Positions 7,535 to 16,954 of a stretch of 64,000 bases of DNA are shown one piece after another. Position numbers and translations under genes: made by a program. The notes under the pieces are model-generated. The model saw nothing but the letters and a program-made list of their open reading frames with translations. It was not told the DNA's origin and made no database searches. Source of the DNA: Domibacillus aminovorans (GTDB taxonomy: Bacteria > Bacillota > Bacilli > Bacillales > Domibacillaceae); NCBI RefSeq assembly GCF_001643235.1, contig NZ_LQWY01000021.1, forward strand, positions 1 to 64,000, read 5' to 3'. How positions within the stretch are numbered: position 1 is the first letter of the stretch; every line of letters begins with the position of its first letter.

Positions 7535-8908
7535 TCACTCCGTTTTTTCATTCATTGTAGCCCGGTATTCTGAGATATCGCTGAGAGTGATGATCGCAGT
7601 CGTCCCTTTTCCTTCTTCACTTTCTATTTTTACATCTGCTCCGATCGCAACCGCTATATCTTTAGCCAGCGACAGTCCAAGACCGAATCCCCCCGTTTTA
7701 CGCGAACGCGCTTTATCGACTCGATAAAAACGGTCGAAAATTTTATCGATGTCACTAGATGGAATGCCGATCCCTTTATCGATGACACGAATTTCATTTT
7801 TTTCAACGAGAAGATGTATTTCGTCATCTGAATATTTACGGGCGTTATCGAGAAAAATGTATAAAATTTGGCGTAACTTCGCACGATCAGTAATTATCGT
7901 AAAGGGTGCATGTACCCCCACATCAATACGTCGATCATACGCTTTTTCAAACGCTTCCGCGGCCTCCTTTACAAATGACGCCACGTGTACAGACTCTTTT
8001 TGAATATTCCATGATTCATCGCTCCGCGCAAGCGTTAATAGTTGCTGCGTCAACTCTTTCATCCGCACCGCCTCTTCATGAATCGCTTCAACAGATTCAT
8101 CAAATAAATCTGGCCGGTCTTTCCCGCGTCGCTTTAACAAATTCGCATACGATTCAACGACCGTCAGCGGAGTCTTCAATTCATGCGACGCATTTTGTAC
8201 AAACGCTTCCTGCTTCACATAGTTTTTTTCCAACTGCTCCATCATATCGTTAAACGTTTCCGCCATTTCATTTAATTCATCATTTTGTTTGCTATTCATT
8301 TCAATTTGTTCATACCGTCCGCTTTCTCGAATGTGGCGCATCGTTTGCGTCATATTCACAATCGGATTGGAAATGACCGTACCAAGCACACGCGCTGATA
8401 TGACTGCTGGAATAACGGCTAAAATGGAAGCGGCGATTAACACAATTCGCAAAATGTCGAGAATGCGGTCAGTCGCCTGCAAATTCTCCATTATTTCTAA
8501 TGACGCTACGTCCCCATTTCGCCAAATGACAGGCGCAATCACACGTGCATAGCGTGCGCTTCCAACCTCGATCACATTCCGCTGTTCGGCCGTTTCGTAT
8601 ACAGCTTCAATATCACGCAAATCGATGGCTCCCGGGGAGGCAGAAACACCGTCCACTGTCGAATCAGGTAATATAATGCGCACCATCCCGTCCGCCGGCG
8701 CATATGCCCGAAGCAAATCAGCACTTGACACGGAAGCAGCTGGATTCAAAACTCCGGTCATAATCCGTCTCGCTTCTGCCACTGTTCGGTCAAGGTCTGC
8801 TTCTTTTAACATACTGCCTGCCGCAAAATAGACCGCTGTGTTCATGACGATGACGATCACAATAAGTAGCACACTCGTGCCGAGATGAATTTTATTTTTT
8901 AGCTTCAT
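7535..8908 (-). CDS. sensor histidine kinase (YkoH-like)
   Basis: The 457-residue kinase has membrane helices at about 10-31 and 153-177 flanking an extracytoplasmic domain of about 120 residues, then HAMP (178-230), HisKA with the phospho-acceptor His242 in NASHELKTPLTVV, and an HATPase domain with N, G1 (DKGIG) and G2 (GFGLGLSL) boxes. The ATG at 8908 overlaps the regulator stop by one base (TGATG). An in-frame TTG one codon upstream is possible. Its partner is the adjacent OmpR-type regulator. The signal is unknown. Confidence 0.88.
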   Translation of the reverse strand: MKLKNKIHLGTSVLLIVIVIVMNTAVYFAAGSMLKEADLDRTVAEARRIMTGVLNPAASVSSADLLRAYAPADGMVRIILPDSTVDGVSASPGAIDLRDIEAVYETAEQRNVIEVGSARYARVIAPVIWRNGDVASLEIMENLQATDRILDILRIVLIAASILAVIPAVISARVLGTVISNPIVNMTQTMRHIRESGRYEQIEMNSKQNDELNEMAETFNDMMEQLEKNYVKQEAFVQNASHELKTPLTVVESYANLLKRRGKDRPDLFDESVEAIHEEAVRMKELTQQLLTLARSDESWNIQKESVHVASFVKEAAEAFEKAYDRRIDVGVHAPFTIITDRAKLRQILYIFLDNARKYSDDEIHLLVEKNEIRVIDKGIGIPSSDIDKIFDRFYRVDKARSRKTGGFGLGLSLAKDIAVAIGADVKIESEEGKGTTAIITLSDISEYRATMNEKTE

Positions 8909-9576
8909 CAATCTTTTAGTACGTAGCCGACGCCGCGCACCGTATGAATAAGCGGCACACCAAACGGCTTATCTATTTTATTCCGCAAATAGCGGATATA
9001 CACGTCGACCACGTTCGTATCTCCATAGTAATCGTATCCCCATACACCATCAAGCAGCTGTTCACGAGATAACACATGGCGCTTATTTTTCAATAAATAG
9101 AGAAGCAAATCATACTCACGCGGCGTCAAATCAATTGATTGACCGGCACGTGTCACGTCACGTGACTCTTCATTCACGAATAGATCAGCGGCTGTTAGAG
9201 CCTTCGTTTGAACCGACTTGCGAAGTGCTGCCCGAATTCTTGCAAGTAGTTCGTCCATATCAAACGGCTTCGTCACATAGTCACTCGCGCCGATATCAAG
9301 ACCTTCCACTTTGTCCACCACTGTATCTTTCGCCGTCAGCATAATAACGGGCACGTCGCTTCCTTGACGAATCCGGCGCAGGACACTCATGCCATTCATT
9401 CCCGGCAGCATGACATCAAGGAGAACAAGATCAAATGTCCCTTCACGAAAAGCCGCAATGCCATCAAGTCCGTCAAATGCTTTTTTCGTTTCATACCCTT
9501 CATGCTCCAGCTCCAGTTCAAGCACGCGAGCAATCCGTTCTTCGTCTTCTACAATTAAAATACGCTGTACGCTCAC
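8908..9576 (-). CDS. OmpR-family response regulator (YkoG-like)
   Basis: The 222-residue product has a receiver domain (acidic pocket DEE at 11-13, phospho-acceptor Asp54 in LLDVMLPG, Lys in TAKD) and a C-terminal winged helix ending in the usual TVRGVGYVL. I chose the GTG at 9576 because it follows an AAAGGGGAG site. The longer frame to 9651 runs into the upstream promoter region. It forms an operon with the kinase and a PepSY gene, and it probably binds the 11-bp-spaced TCTCAT repeats at 6976-7014. Confidence 0.9.
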   Translation of the reverse strand: MSVQRILIVEDEERIARVLELELEHEGYETKKAFDGLDGIAAFREGTFDLVLLDVMLPGMNGMSVLRRIRQGSDVPVIMLTAKDTVVDKVEGLDIGASDYVTKPFDMDELLARIRAALRKSVQTKALTAADLFVNEESRDVTRAGQSIDLTPREYDLLLYLLKNKRHVLSREQLLDGVWGYDYYGDTNVVDVYIRYLRNKIDKPFGVPLIHTVRGVGYVLKD

Positions 9577-9633
9577 ATCCAGGTCTCCCCTTTCGTTACT
9601 ACTTATTATCGTTGTGACGATACATTTTGTCCA

Positions 9634-9668
9634 AACAAAAGGACGGTCCACGGGGGACCATCCTTTTG
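9634..9668 (-). terminator. terminator of the TetR regulator gene
   Basis: AAAGGATGGTCC and GGACCGTCCTTT arms with a 5-base loop are followed by TTGTTTGG on the minus strand, just after the stop codon at 9670. Confidence 0.8.
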
Positions 9669-9669
9669 T

Positions 9670-10506
9670 TCATTCGTTTAAAAAGTCATGAATTAGCATC
9701 TTTAGTTCTTCATGTTCTTTTACATCGCCCAGTACCGCTTCAATAACACGGCGGCGTGGTTCCGTCGTCCGCAGTTCATCCTGTAAAAAAGACAGAAGTT
9801 CTTCTTGATCAGAGTCTCCCGTATCCTGCATCAAACCGATCTTCCGCATTAGTACGCTTTTCTTTTTTTCACGATTTAACGCCGTTTCTGGCATCCACCG
9901 TTCTAGAATACGTGAATCAAAAAGCTGATCATCTGTCTTCATTACATCTTTCACAGTTGACTCGACACGGCGCATCGCATAGCCGATAATAGTATCAAGC
10001 TCCAACGTCTCTTCAACCGCCACAACAAAATGAACCATATTTTGTACCACACCGAGCAATGTAACCGCTAAGTCCGTTGAATAAGGCCGCACCTTTTCGC
10101 CAAACACTTCGATCATCCGCCTTTGTATCCATCGTAGTTCCTTTAAATGATGCTGTTTCACAAACTTTTTCAGCTCGACATCCTCCGACGCAAACACTCC
10201 TTGAAAAAGCACAAACAAATTATTCTCTTTATTCACTTCCATTTTCACTTTAATCTGCTCGATAAATACTTCTTTATCATGAACGGGCCGCCCGGCAAGC
10301 ATATTTATCCGCCGTTCATCCGTTTCACTGTTAATTTTTTCAAAAATACTAATTAACAGTTCATTTTTCGACAAGAAATAATTATAAAACGTTCCTTTCG
10401 AAATGCCGCTTTCCTCTAAAATATCTTGCACGGATGTGGCTGCATATCCTTTTTCAACAAATAGAGCATGTGCTGCCACCATTACCTTTTTCTTTCGTTC
10501 ATTCAA
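9670..10506 (-). CDS. TetR/AcrR-family transcriptional regulator
   Basis: The N-terminal 50 residues form a typical TetR helix-turn-helix (SVQDILEESGISKGTFYNYF, 25-44). The rest, 278 residues in all, is an all-helical ligand domain longer than the usual 190-200 residues. The C-terminal part is charged and resembles long Bacillus TetR regulators such as YerO-type repressors of efflux pumps. No pump gene is adjacent, so the target is unknown. A TTGAAA-17-TAGTAT promoter lies at 10548-10576. Confidence 0.8.
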   Translation of the reverse strand: MNERKKKVMVAAHALFVEKGYAATSVQDILEESGISKGTFYNYFLSKNELLISIFEKINSETDERRINMLAGRPVHDKEVFIEQIKVKMEVNKENNLFVLFQGVFASEDVELKKFVKQHHLKELRWIQRRMIEVFGEKVRPYSTDLAVTLLGVVQNMVHFVVAVEETLELDTIIGYAMRRVESTVKDVMKTDDQLFDSRILERWMPETALNREKKKSVLMRKIGLMQDTGDSDQEELLSFLQDELRTTEPRRRVIEAVLGDVKEHEELKMLIHDFLNE

Positions 10507-10547
10507 TTCGTTGCACTTCCCCTAATTTGAACTCATAGTCTAAACAC

Positions 10548-10576
10548 ATACTAGCGGAAAATCCCTTTCATTTCAA
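10548..10576 (-). promoter_or_regulatory. sigma-A promoter of the TetR gene
   Basis: TTGAAA at 10571-10576 and TAGTAT at 10548-10553 are 17 bases apart on the minus strand, about 40 bases before the start codon. Confidence 0.6.
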
Positions 10577-10729
10577 GACTTTTTAAAATTGTTCGTTTGA
10601 TTTTTTATACTATTGGTATATTATAAAATTTGTTTAAACAACAGTCTAGTGAATGAAAAAATAAAGTCTTCGAATGGAACGGGAGACCCTGTTTCTATTT
10701 CTGATCAACTTTCATCTTTTCTGCGCCAC

Positions 10730-11257
10730 TTAGCTTTTAAATGTTTCGTAATGAACAATCTCTTCAAACGGCACATGCGTCTTCGGTTTCGGTTTCACAT
10801 CGATGTGCCCAGTGCCGATGACTGCTAAAATGCGGCGATCTTCTGGTATGTCGAGTGCCTCTCGAACGTGCGACTCTCGTTTTGCGGACTCATCTGCATC
10901 TTCCGAATGATATATCGCTCCAAAAGCAGCGCCGAGATTCTCCTGTTCAGCCGCCAGCCAAATAAATGCAGAGGTGATGGAAGCATCCTGCAGCCAATAT
11001 TTACTTACATCCGGACGACCGGTAATCACGATTCCAGCACCAGCAGTCGCCAGCCATTTCATAAACGGGGTAGCACTTGATAAATGAACTAACTTGTCCC
11101 GATCCGTTACGATGATCAGTTCACGCGACGGCAAATTATTCCCGGTGGGCGCTAAATACCCAGCGCGGATAATTCGTTCCAATGCGCCTTTGTCAATTTC
11201 CAGCGGTGCAAATGCCGTTATTTCCCGGCGTCCTTCAATCGCTTCATGTACATTCAT
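10730..11257 (-). CDS. nitroreductase-family protein
   Basis: This 175-residue FMN-binding fold has the family opening IEGRREITAF (Arg contacts to FMN phosphate), APTGNNLPSREL around residue 37, and a C-terminal ILAVIGTGH segment. Family members reduce nitro compounds, quinones or flavins with NAD(P)H as homodimers in the cytoplasm. The second ATG (11257) is preferred because AGGGGG lies seven bases upstream. The first ATG (11263) is too close to it. Confidence 0.82.
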   Translation of the reverse strand: MNVHEAIEGRREITAFAPLEIDKGALERIIRAGYLAPTGNNLPSRELIIVTDRDKLVHLSSATPFMKWLATAGAGIVITGRPDVSKYWLQDASITSAFIWLAAEQENLGAAFGAIYHSEDADESAKRESHVREALDIPEDRRILAVIGTGHIDVKPKPKTHVPFEEIVHYETFKS

Positions 11258-11338
11258 TTCCATTCCCCCTTCTCACTCCATTTTATCAGATTTTTCAGAC
11301 TAATCGAATTGGATTACTCTTACTGAATGATTTCATCG

Positions 11339-11377
11339 CTAAAAACGCCCTTCGTCTAAAATCGGCGAGGGCGTTTT
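11339..11377 (-). terminator. terminator of the DinB-fold gene
   Basis: AAAAACGCCCT and GGGCGTTTTT arms lie immediately after the stop codon at 11381. Confidence 0.8.
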
Positions 11378-11380
11378 TGC

Positions 11381-11839
11381 TTACTTCACTGCATTTGTTA
11401 ATGATTTAATGATGCCAACATGTGTGCCTTCATGCCATGTGACAAACTGAAGAATCGCTTCAACCGTCGCCATCTCAAATCCAGCAATCGTAAGCGGATT
11501 TGATGCTTCAGCACTTAGTTTCTCTGCAAAATGCGCTTTAATACGGCCTGCCTGCTGCTCAAGTGCCTGTACAATTTCCTCTGCTTCCGGTACGTCGCCT
11601 GTCCACTCAGATGGACGTGTTCCCGTCGCAAACATTGCACCCCACTTAGGGCGCTCAATCTCATAGCTGTCATCCGCCATATGCAACAGCCCTTCTGCTG
11701 CAAAATAAATATGTCCCGCATTCCAATGAATCGTATTTGGATAGCCATCCGGCTGCTCGCCCCACTTTTCCTTCGGTGCCTGTTGCAGCGCGCCAATTGT
11801 AGCCGCACGTGAAAATCCAAATTGTTTAATTGATTCCAT
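11381..11839 (-). CDS. DinB-superfamily protein
   Basis: This 152-residue four-helix protein keeps the three metal-binding histidines of the DinB/YfiT fold: one in GHIYFAAEG (about residue 43) and two in the C-terminal WHEGTHVG. Members include bacillithiol-dependent transferases and damage-inducible proteins. The activity of this one cannot be assigned. The start at 11839 has AAAGGAG eight bases upstream. It is followed by its own terminator. Confidence 0.8.
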   Translation of the reverse strand: MESIKQFGFSRAATIGALQQAPKEKWGEQPDGYPNTIHWNAGHIYFAAEGLLHMADDSYEIERPKWGAMFATGTRPSEWTGDVPEAEEIVQALEQQAGRIKAHFAEKLSAEASNPLTIAGFEMATVEAILQFVTWHEGTHVGIIKSLTNAVK

Positions 11840-11900
11840 CAAAATCACTCCTTTATGTAAATACATATTTCATCATAATATATACTTCATGCCATACATA

Positions 11901-12527
11901 CTATTCCGTTTCATTTTTCGTACAAACGACGATGCCAATTGGGTAGTGCCGCCCCTTCCTTCCAGGTACCGGTTCAACCAACACACCTCGTTGATAGTAG
12001 CATTCTACCGATTCATAACGATTAAATGTGCTGAAAAATTCATGTTCTGTCAACTGATGCACATGAAATTTTTCCAACGTCGGCTGGCCGCGTCCGTGGC
12101 CAAACGGCGTTGATATGATGAGTGTTCCCCCGGGTTTTAACATCGTATACAAATGATCAAGATACATTGTTTCATCTTGCATATGTTCGATCGTTTCAAA
12201 ACTAAATATGGAATCGAACATCCCTAATTTCTCAGGCAGCATCGGATCCGCAGCATTCTGCGCCTCAAATGTAACGAGTGGATGATAATAGCGTCCTTTC
12301 GCATATACGATCGTCTCGACATCACGATCAACGCCAATCACTTCCGTCAGTCTCTTTTTCGCTGCTTTTGCAATAATCTGCGTGCCAAATCCGCTTCCAC
12401 ACGCAATATCAAGCACGCGCCCTTTTGCATAGTGAATCGCAAACTGGTAACGCGCAATATGCTCAAGCAGCATTCCATTCATTGCGTTCATCTCATCCGG
12501 CCAAATCCGTTCCTCTGTCTTCTCCAT
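11901..12527 (-). CDS. class I SAM-dependent methyltransferase
   Basis: The 208-residue protein has motif I VLDIACGSGFGT near residue 40, an acidic motif II GVDRD, motif III around DSIFSFETIEH and LKPGGTLIISTPFG, so it uses S-adenosylmethionine in the Methyltransf_11/25 group. The substrate is unknown. The ATG at 12527 follows AAAAGGGG. A longer frame to 12575 lacks a site. No cofactor-specific or operon context is visible. Confidence 0.8.
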   Translation of the reverse strand: MEKTEERIWPDEMNAMNGMLLEHIARYQFAIHYAKGRVLDIACGSGFGTQIIAKAAKKRLTEVIGVDRDVETIVYAKGRYYHPLVTFEAQNAADPMLPEKLGMFDSIFSFETIEHMQDETMYLDHLYTMLKPGGTLIISTPFGHGRGQPTLEKFHVHQLTEHEFFSTFNRYESVECYYQRGVLVEPVPGRKGRHYPIGIVVCTKNETE

Positions 12528-12833
12528 AAATGACCGCCCCTTTTCGCGAACAATGCCTTTATCGCCGCTATCCATTTATTTTATCATTTTTCGATATAAA
12601 AAATGCCCCTCTCTATGGATCCTATCAAGTTAAAGCGGCCTATTTTTTCAATTAAATAACAATTTTACAAATTTCTAAAGGAGTATCTTCTGAAAAGTCG
12701 AATACGTTAAGTACTTACAAATTCCAAAAGTTTAAAATCAGTTGCCCAATCAAGAAGAGCTGATCATTGACGAGATGCCATTCACATGGAAGTGCGTGCA
12801 ATTTCACTTTAAATCTAGTTAGGAGGGTATGCC
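12528..12833. other. intergenic region between methyltransferase and terpene synthase genes
   Basis: This 306-base stretch is AT-rich. An open stretch at about 12740-12822 on the plus strand (containing NQEELIIDEMPFTW) has no start codon and no recognisable family. It could be a decayed gene end. The ribosome binding site AGGAGGG of the next gene lies at 12821-12827. Confidence 0.4.
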
Positions 12834-13883
12834 TTGAAGGCGCCTACGAAGCCATGGACATTGTTGTATAAAATACAACAAGAAGTGATTCCCGACGCTC
12901 ATCATTATTTAAATGAGTGGAGGGAGAAGGCTAACGAGATCCCGAATGAAGAATTACGAAAACAAGCGCTTTCCAGCATTAAAGAGAAGGCTTTCCACTG
13001 TGAGGGTGGAGCTGTTTATGGATTGCTTGCTGGAAAGGAACGCAGAAACATCATTCGATTTATTGTGGCTTATCAAACGATCAGTGACTACTTAGATAAC
13101 CTTTGTGACAGGAGCACTTCCTTGGAAGAAAGAGATTTCCGTATGCTTCATCGGTCTATGCATCATGCCTTAACCCCAGGAATAGAGCCTGAAAATTATT
13201 ATCAATATCGGAACGATCAAGACGATGGCGGGTACTTGGCTTCTCTTGTGTTAACTTGTCAAAATGTTTTGAAAAATCTATCCGGATTTCAAAATGCACA
13301 GGACGCCATGCATCAACTAGCAGGTTACTATTGTGATTTACAAGTATTCAAACATGTTGAAAAAAATAAACGTGTTGAGTTATTAGAAAATTGGTTTGAG
13401 AGGCACAAACACGAAGTACCTGCAATGACTTGGTATGAATTTTCTGCTTGTGCAGGTTCTACATTAGGCATTTTTTGTTTTGCTGCCTATGCGTCATATG
13501 GTTTAAAAGCAGAAGAAGTGAACATATTAAAAAATGGATATTTCCCTTGGATTCAAGGTCTTCATATTATGCTTGATTATTTTATTGATCAAGAAGAAGA
13601 CCGGGAAGAGGATGATTTGAATTTTGTCTTCTACTATGAAAGTGAAGAAAAAATGGTACAACGAATTAGATATTTCAAAGAAAAGGCCGAGGAGAGTATT
13701 CGAAGTTTGCCGGACTGGAAATTTCATCAACTTATTAACAAAGGTCTGATCGCCATTTATCTAGCGGATAAGAAAGTTCAAGAAGATAAGGAACTGAAAC
13801 GAACAGCTAAACGATTTATCCGCTTCGGTGGGTTGCCTACTCTATTTTTTTATCTAAATAGTTGGGTGTATCGCCAAGCATAA
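12834..13883 (+). CDS. ytpB: tetraprenyl-beta-curcumene synthase (YtpB family)
   Basis: The 349-residue protein shows the YtpB hallmarks: KEKAFHCEGGAVYGLL (residues 50-65), the Asp-rich VAYQTISDYLDNLCDRST (83-100) and a second acidic cluster DYFIDQEEDREEDD near 245-258. YtpB is a large terpene synthase that cyclises tetraprenyl diphosphate to tetraprenyl-beta-curcumene, the C35 precursor of sporulenes in Bacillus. It uses these Asp clusters rather than a classical DDxxD. The start is TTG with AGGAGGG seven bases before it. No squalene-hopene cyclase-like partner is nearby. Confidence 0.9.
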   Translation: MKAPTKPWTLLYKIQQEVIPDAHHYLNEWREKANEIPNEELRKQALSSIKEKAFHCEGGAVYGLLAGKERRNIIRFIVAYQTISDYLDNLCDRSTSLEERDFRMLHRSMHHALTPGIEPENYYQYRNDQDDGGYLASLVLTCQNVLKNLSGFQNAQDAMHQLAGYYCDLQVFKHVEKNKRVELLENWFERHKHEVPAMTWYEFSACAGSTLGIFCFAAYASYGLKAEEVNILKNGYFPWIQGLHIMLDYFIDQEEDREEDDLNFVFYYESEEKMVQRIRYFKEKAEESIRSLPDWKFHQLINKGLIAIYLADKKVQEDKELKRTAKRFIRFGGLPTLFFYLNSWVYRQA

Positions 13884-13899
13884 AATGCTGTTTCAAACA

Positions 13900-13933
13900 A
13901 AAAACCCCTCCCGAATAATCATTTCGGAAGGGA
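13900..13933 (-). terminator. shared terminator between terpene synthase and CAP genes
   Basis: CCCTCCCGAA and TTCGGAAGGG arms form a hairpin between two convergent genes. The minus-strand side has TTTTTTG after the stem. On the plus strand the following sequence is only moderately T-rich. Confidence 0.75.
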
Positions 13934-13939
13934 TTCTTC

Positions 13940-14677
13940 TTATTTACCAATAAACATTTGTGTCCAGTGACCGTCTACATATCCAACGCCAATGTGCGTG
14001 TAGTCTGCACTTAAAATATTTTTACGGTGCCCATCACTGTTCATCCAAGCATCCATTACTTCTTCCGGTGTTTGTTGTCCTTTTGCGATATTTTCACCGG
14101 CTGATTTGTACGTGATGCCAAACTGTTTCATCATGTCAAACGGCGATCCGTATGTCGGAGACTGATGAGAGAAATAGCCTTTATTTTTCATATCTTGTGA
14201 TTTTGTACGCGCAACATCACTTAACTTCGTATCTAGTTGAAGAGCTTTCACTCCTTGTTTCGCGCGTTCTTGGTTGACCAATTCAAAGACTTGCTGTTCA
14301 AATGCGCTGACGCTTCCTGCTTTTTGCTCAGTTTGCTGCGGCTGTGCTACAGGCGCTTTCGGTTGTGCTGCAGGTGCTTTTTCTTGTGTTACAGGTGCTT
14401 TCGGTTGTGCTGCAGGCGCTTTTTCTTGTGTTACAGGTGCTTTTGTTGTCTGTTCAACTAGTTTTTGTATGTCAATATTATATTTCTTTGCAAATTCATC
14501 TAGATTAACTTGTTGAACATTATATTTCTTTACTAATTCATCTATGTTGACTTGTTGAACTGTTTGTGTTGATTCGTTGACGTTACATGTCGGCGATGCT
14601 GCCTCTGCCTGACCTGCTGTGAAGAGTCCTAATGTAACAGCACCGGCTAGTGTTGCCATGCGAATATTCTTTTTCAT
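13940..14677 (-). CDS. secreted CAP-domain (SCP-like) protein with Ala/Pro/Gln repeats
   Basis: The 245-residue protein has a signal peptide (cleavage after about residue 26, AEA), two repeats of QQVN(I/L)DE(L/F)xKKYN (about 41-67), a linker with two near-identical copies of APVTQEKAPAAQPK (80-107), and a C-terminal CAP domain (about 128-245) with YFSHQSP, GENIAKG and HRKNILS motifs. This is the YkwD/spore-associated CAP type found outside the cell. The linker repeats could change copy number by recombination. The ATG at 14677 has a strong AGGAGG site. Confidence 0.85.
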   Translation of the reverse strand: MKKNIRMATLAGAVTLGLFTAGQAEAASPTCNVNESTQTVQQVNIDELVKKYNVQQVNLDEFAKKYNIDIQKLVEQTTKAPVTQEKAPAAQPKAPVTQEKAPAAQPKAPVAQPQQTEQKAGSVSAFEQQVFELVNQERAKQGVKALQLDTKLSDVARTKSQDMKNKGYFSHQSPTYGSPFDMMKQFGITYKSAGENIAKGQQTPEEVMDAWMNSDGHRKNILSADYTHIGVGYVDGHWTQMFIGK

Positions 14678-14935
14678 ACTGTAATTCCTCCTAAAAGTTT
14701 ATGTTTTTCTTGATCTATTAATGTCTGTCCCCCTGCTGCCCATTTATTGTTGCACGATCTTTTACCGCCCCGCAATGCATTCTGGCGTGGCAAATTTCGC
14801 TATCTTTTGAAATTGATAGTTTCCTATAATCACCATCCGTTTAAACACTGACACAGTAACGGGTTGAACACGATTGATTTTTTCACTACTTTTTTCAGTA
14901 ATGAAAGTGTAAATGCTCTGTCATATTCGTCACAC
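14678..14935. other. intergenic region upstream of the CAP gene
   Basis: The leader of the CAP gene contains no riboswitch or operator that I recognise. Only the AGGAGG site next to the start is clear. The rest is AT-rich. Confidence 0.4.
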
Positions 14936-14967
14936 AAAAAAAAGCGCCTAAAAGGCACTTTTTTACA
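14936..14967 (-). terminator. terminator of the ABC exporter gene
   Basis: An AAAAAAGTGCC and GGCGCTTTTTTT hairpin lies about 55 bases after the stop codon at 15023, with a long T run on the minus strand. Confidence 0.7.
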
Positions 14968-15022
14968 GATTATAGACAAAATCTTCATATTGAAGGCGAT
15001 GTCTACAGGTTTTCACGATATA

Positions 15023-16741
15023 TTACATATTTCCAAACTGCGCTTCATGAAGACGGCGGTAATGGCCGCCTCGCTCAAGCAGCTCGTGATGGCTGCCCTG
15101 CTCTTCAATACCAGCCGGCGTCACCACAATAATTCGGTCTGCGTGCTTAATGGTCGCAAGCCGATGGGCGATAACGAGCGTTGTACGCCCGACAGCGAGC
15201 TCTGCTAGTGCCAGCTGAATGGCAAGCTCTGTTTCAGTGTCAAGTGCAGATGTCGCTTCATCCAAAATTAAAATCGGTGGATTTTTTAAAAAGATCCGTG
15301 CAATGGCCAGACGCTGTTTTTGCCCGCCGGATAGTTTCACCCCGCGTTCGCCGATGACGGTTTCAAGTCCTTCTGGTAAAGAAAGAACGAACTCATCAAG
15401 ACGTGACCGCTTCAATGCACCCATGATCGCTTCATCAGATGCCCCAAGGTCGCCATACAAAATGTTTTCACGAATCGTTCCGGAGAATAAAAAGACATCC
15501 TGCTGTACGATGCCGATCTGGCGTCTGAGAGAGGCGAGTGTCATTTTTTTCGTATCCAGTCCATCGATGGAGATATAGCCTTCCTCCACATCGTAAAAAC
15601 GCGGCAGCAAACTGCACATCGTCGTTTTACCGGCACCAGATGGTCCGACAAACGCTACCGTCTCTCCTGCTTTAATCCACAAGCTAATATTGTTCAACAC
15701 AGATGTTTTGCCTTCATAGCCGAACGTGACGTTATGGTAGCCAATATCACCACGCACTACATCAATGTCGATTGCATCCAATGAATCGGCCACATCCTGT
15801 TCTGTATTCAGCAGTTCGACATACCGTTTAAAACCTGCAATGCCTTTCGGGTAGCTTTCAATGATTGCATTGATTTTTTCAATCGGTCGGAAGAAAATGT
15901 TCGACAGCAAAATAAAGCCCACAAACTCTCCGTATGTCAACTCGCCTTGCATGATAAAATAGGTGCCGCAAATCAGGACGAACAGTGTGACGGTCCGCAT
16001 CAGCATATAGCTGATCGACATGTTGAGCGCCATGATTTTATATGAGAAAAGCTTCGTCAATCGGAAACGGCTGTTGTTTTCTTCAAACTGCGCTCTTTCA
16101 TGTTTTTCATTGGCAAACGCCTGCACGACACGAATGCCGCCCATGCTGTCTTCAATACGGGCATTAAAGTCCGCAATATCACCAAACAGCCGATGAAAGG
16201 CGCCAGTCATTTTTTTGTTGAAGTAGATAGCCAACCATAAAATAACCGGAATAATGATAAAGGTTAATACAGCTAACTTCCAGTTAATGTATGCCATCAT
16301 CGCAAACGCGCCGGTCAAAGTCATCAAAGCGATAAACAAATCTTCCGGACCATGATGCGCCATTTCACCAATTTCCATTAAGTCACTCGTCATCCGTGAA
16401 ATAAGGTGACCGGTTTTCGTATTGTCAAAAAATCGAAACGACAGCTTTTGCACGTGGCCAAAGAGTTTACGGCGCATGTCTGTTTCAATGTTAATGCCGA
16501 GCATATGTCCCCAATACGTCACTACATACTGAAGGCCGGCATTGACAATGTAAATAAGCAAAAGCCCGATGCTCACGGCCAAAATTAAATTCCAATCGCC
16601 ATCCGGCAAAAGATCATCAATAAAATGATTAACAACGAGTGGAAAGGCGAGTTCCAAAAGCCCCGCCATCACTGCACAGAAAAAGTCCAAGAAGAAAAGT
16701 TTCTTATAAGGACGGTAATAAGAGAAAAATTGCTTAATCAC
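15023..16741 (-). CDS. ABC exporter, fused permease-ATPase
   Basis: The 572-residue half-transporter has six membrane helices (about 15-315) and an ATPase domain with Walker A GPSGAGKTT (366-374), LSGGQ (470-474), Walker B LILDEA (491-496) and H-loop His526. It probably works as a homodimer in the multidrug/lipid exporter class (MsbA/YfiC-like). I prefer the GTG start at 16741 because AGGTGA lies four bases upstream. The longer frame to 16807 has no site. A Fur-like box at 16852-16866 suggests iron control, so siderophore or heme-related export is possible. That is inference. Confidence 0.82.
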   Translation of the reverse strand: MIKQFFSYYRPYKKLFFLDFFCAVMAGLLELAFPLVVNHFIDDLLPDGDWNLILAVSIGLLLIYIVNAGLQYVVTYWGHMLGINIETDMRRKLFGHVQKLSFRFFDNTKTGHLISRMTSDLMEIGEMAHHGPEDLFIALMTLTGAFAMMAYINWKLAVLTFIIIPVILWLAIYFNKKMTGAFHRLFGDIADFNARIEDSMGGIRVVQAFANEKHERAQFEENNSRFRLTKLFSYKIMALNMSISYMLMRTVTLFVLICGTYFIMQGELTYGEFVGFILLSNIFFRPIEKINAIIESYPKGIAGFKRYVELLNTEQDVADSLDAIDIDVVRGDIGYHNVTFGYEGKTSVLNNISLWIKAGETVAFVGPSGAGKTTMCSLLPRFYDVEEGYISIDGLDTKKMTLASLRRQIGIVQQDVFLFSGTIRENILYGDLGASDEAIMGALKRSRLDEFVLSLPEGLETVIGERGVKLSGGQKQRLAIARIFLKNPPILILDEATSALDTETELAIQLALAELAVGRTTLVIAHRLATIKHADRIIVVTPAGIEEQGSHHELLERGGHYRRLHEAQFGNM

Positions 16742-16851
16742 ATCTTCACCTGCTTTTTTAAAAATAAGAGCGTGTTTCCCTTTAAACCTGCCATCACTTC
16801 TAATCATTTGATTTTATATCAAATTTTATATATAAAACAAATTATTGTAAT

Positions 16852-16866
16852 TGATAATCACTTTCA
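16852..16866. promoter_or_regulatory. candidate Fur box upstream of the ABC exporter
   Basis: TGATAATCACTTTCA matches the 7-1-7 Fur consensus TGATAATNATTATCA at 12 of 14 arm positions. It sits in the AT-rich promoter region of the minus-strand exporter gene. Confidence 0.4.
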
Positions 16867-16954
16867 ATTAAAAATCTACCACAATTCTGTCTAATATGTC
16901 TATACTTTCATGTAAAAACGGACTATCTCATATGCTCTAATAATTGCGTTTTAA

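Noticed and set aside
12740-12822. Open frame before the terpene synthase gene
   Set aside because: No start codon, no ribosome binding site and no recognisable family.
14340-14450. Tandem repeats that could be taken for a CRISPR-like array
   Set aside because: They are in-frame codon repeats of the APVTQEKAPAAQPK linker in the CAP protein, with no spacers.
14237-14516. Plus-strand Cys-rich frames opposite the CAP gene
   Set aside because: These are antisense readings of the GCx-rich linker repeats and lack ribosome binding sites.
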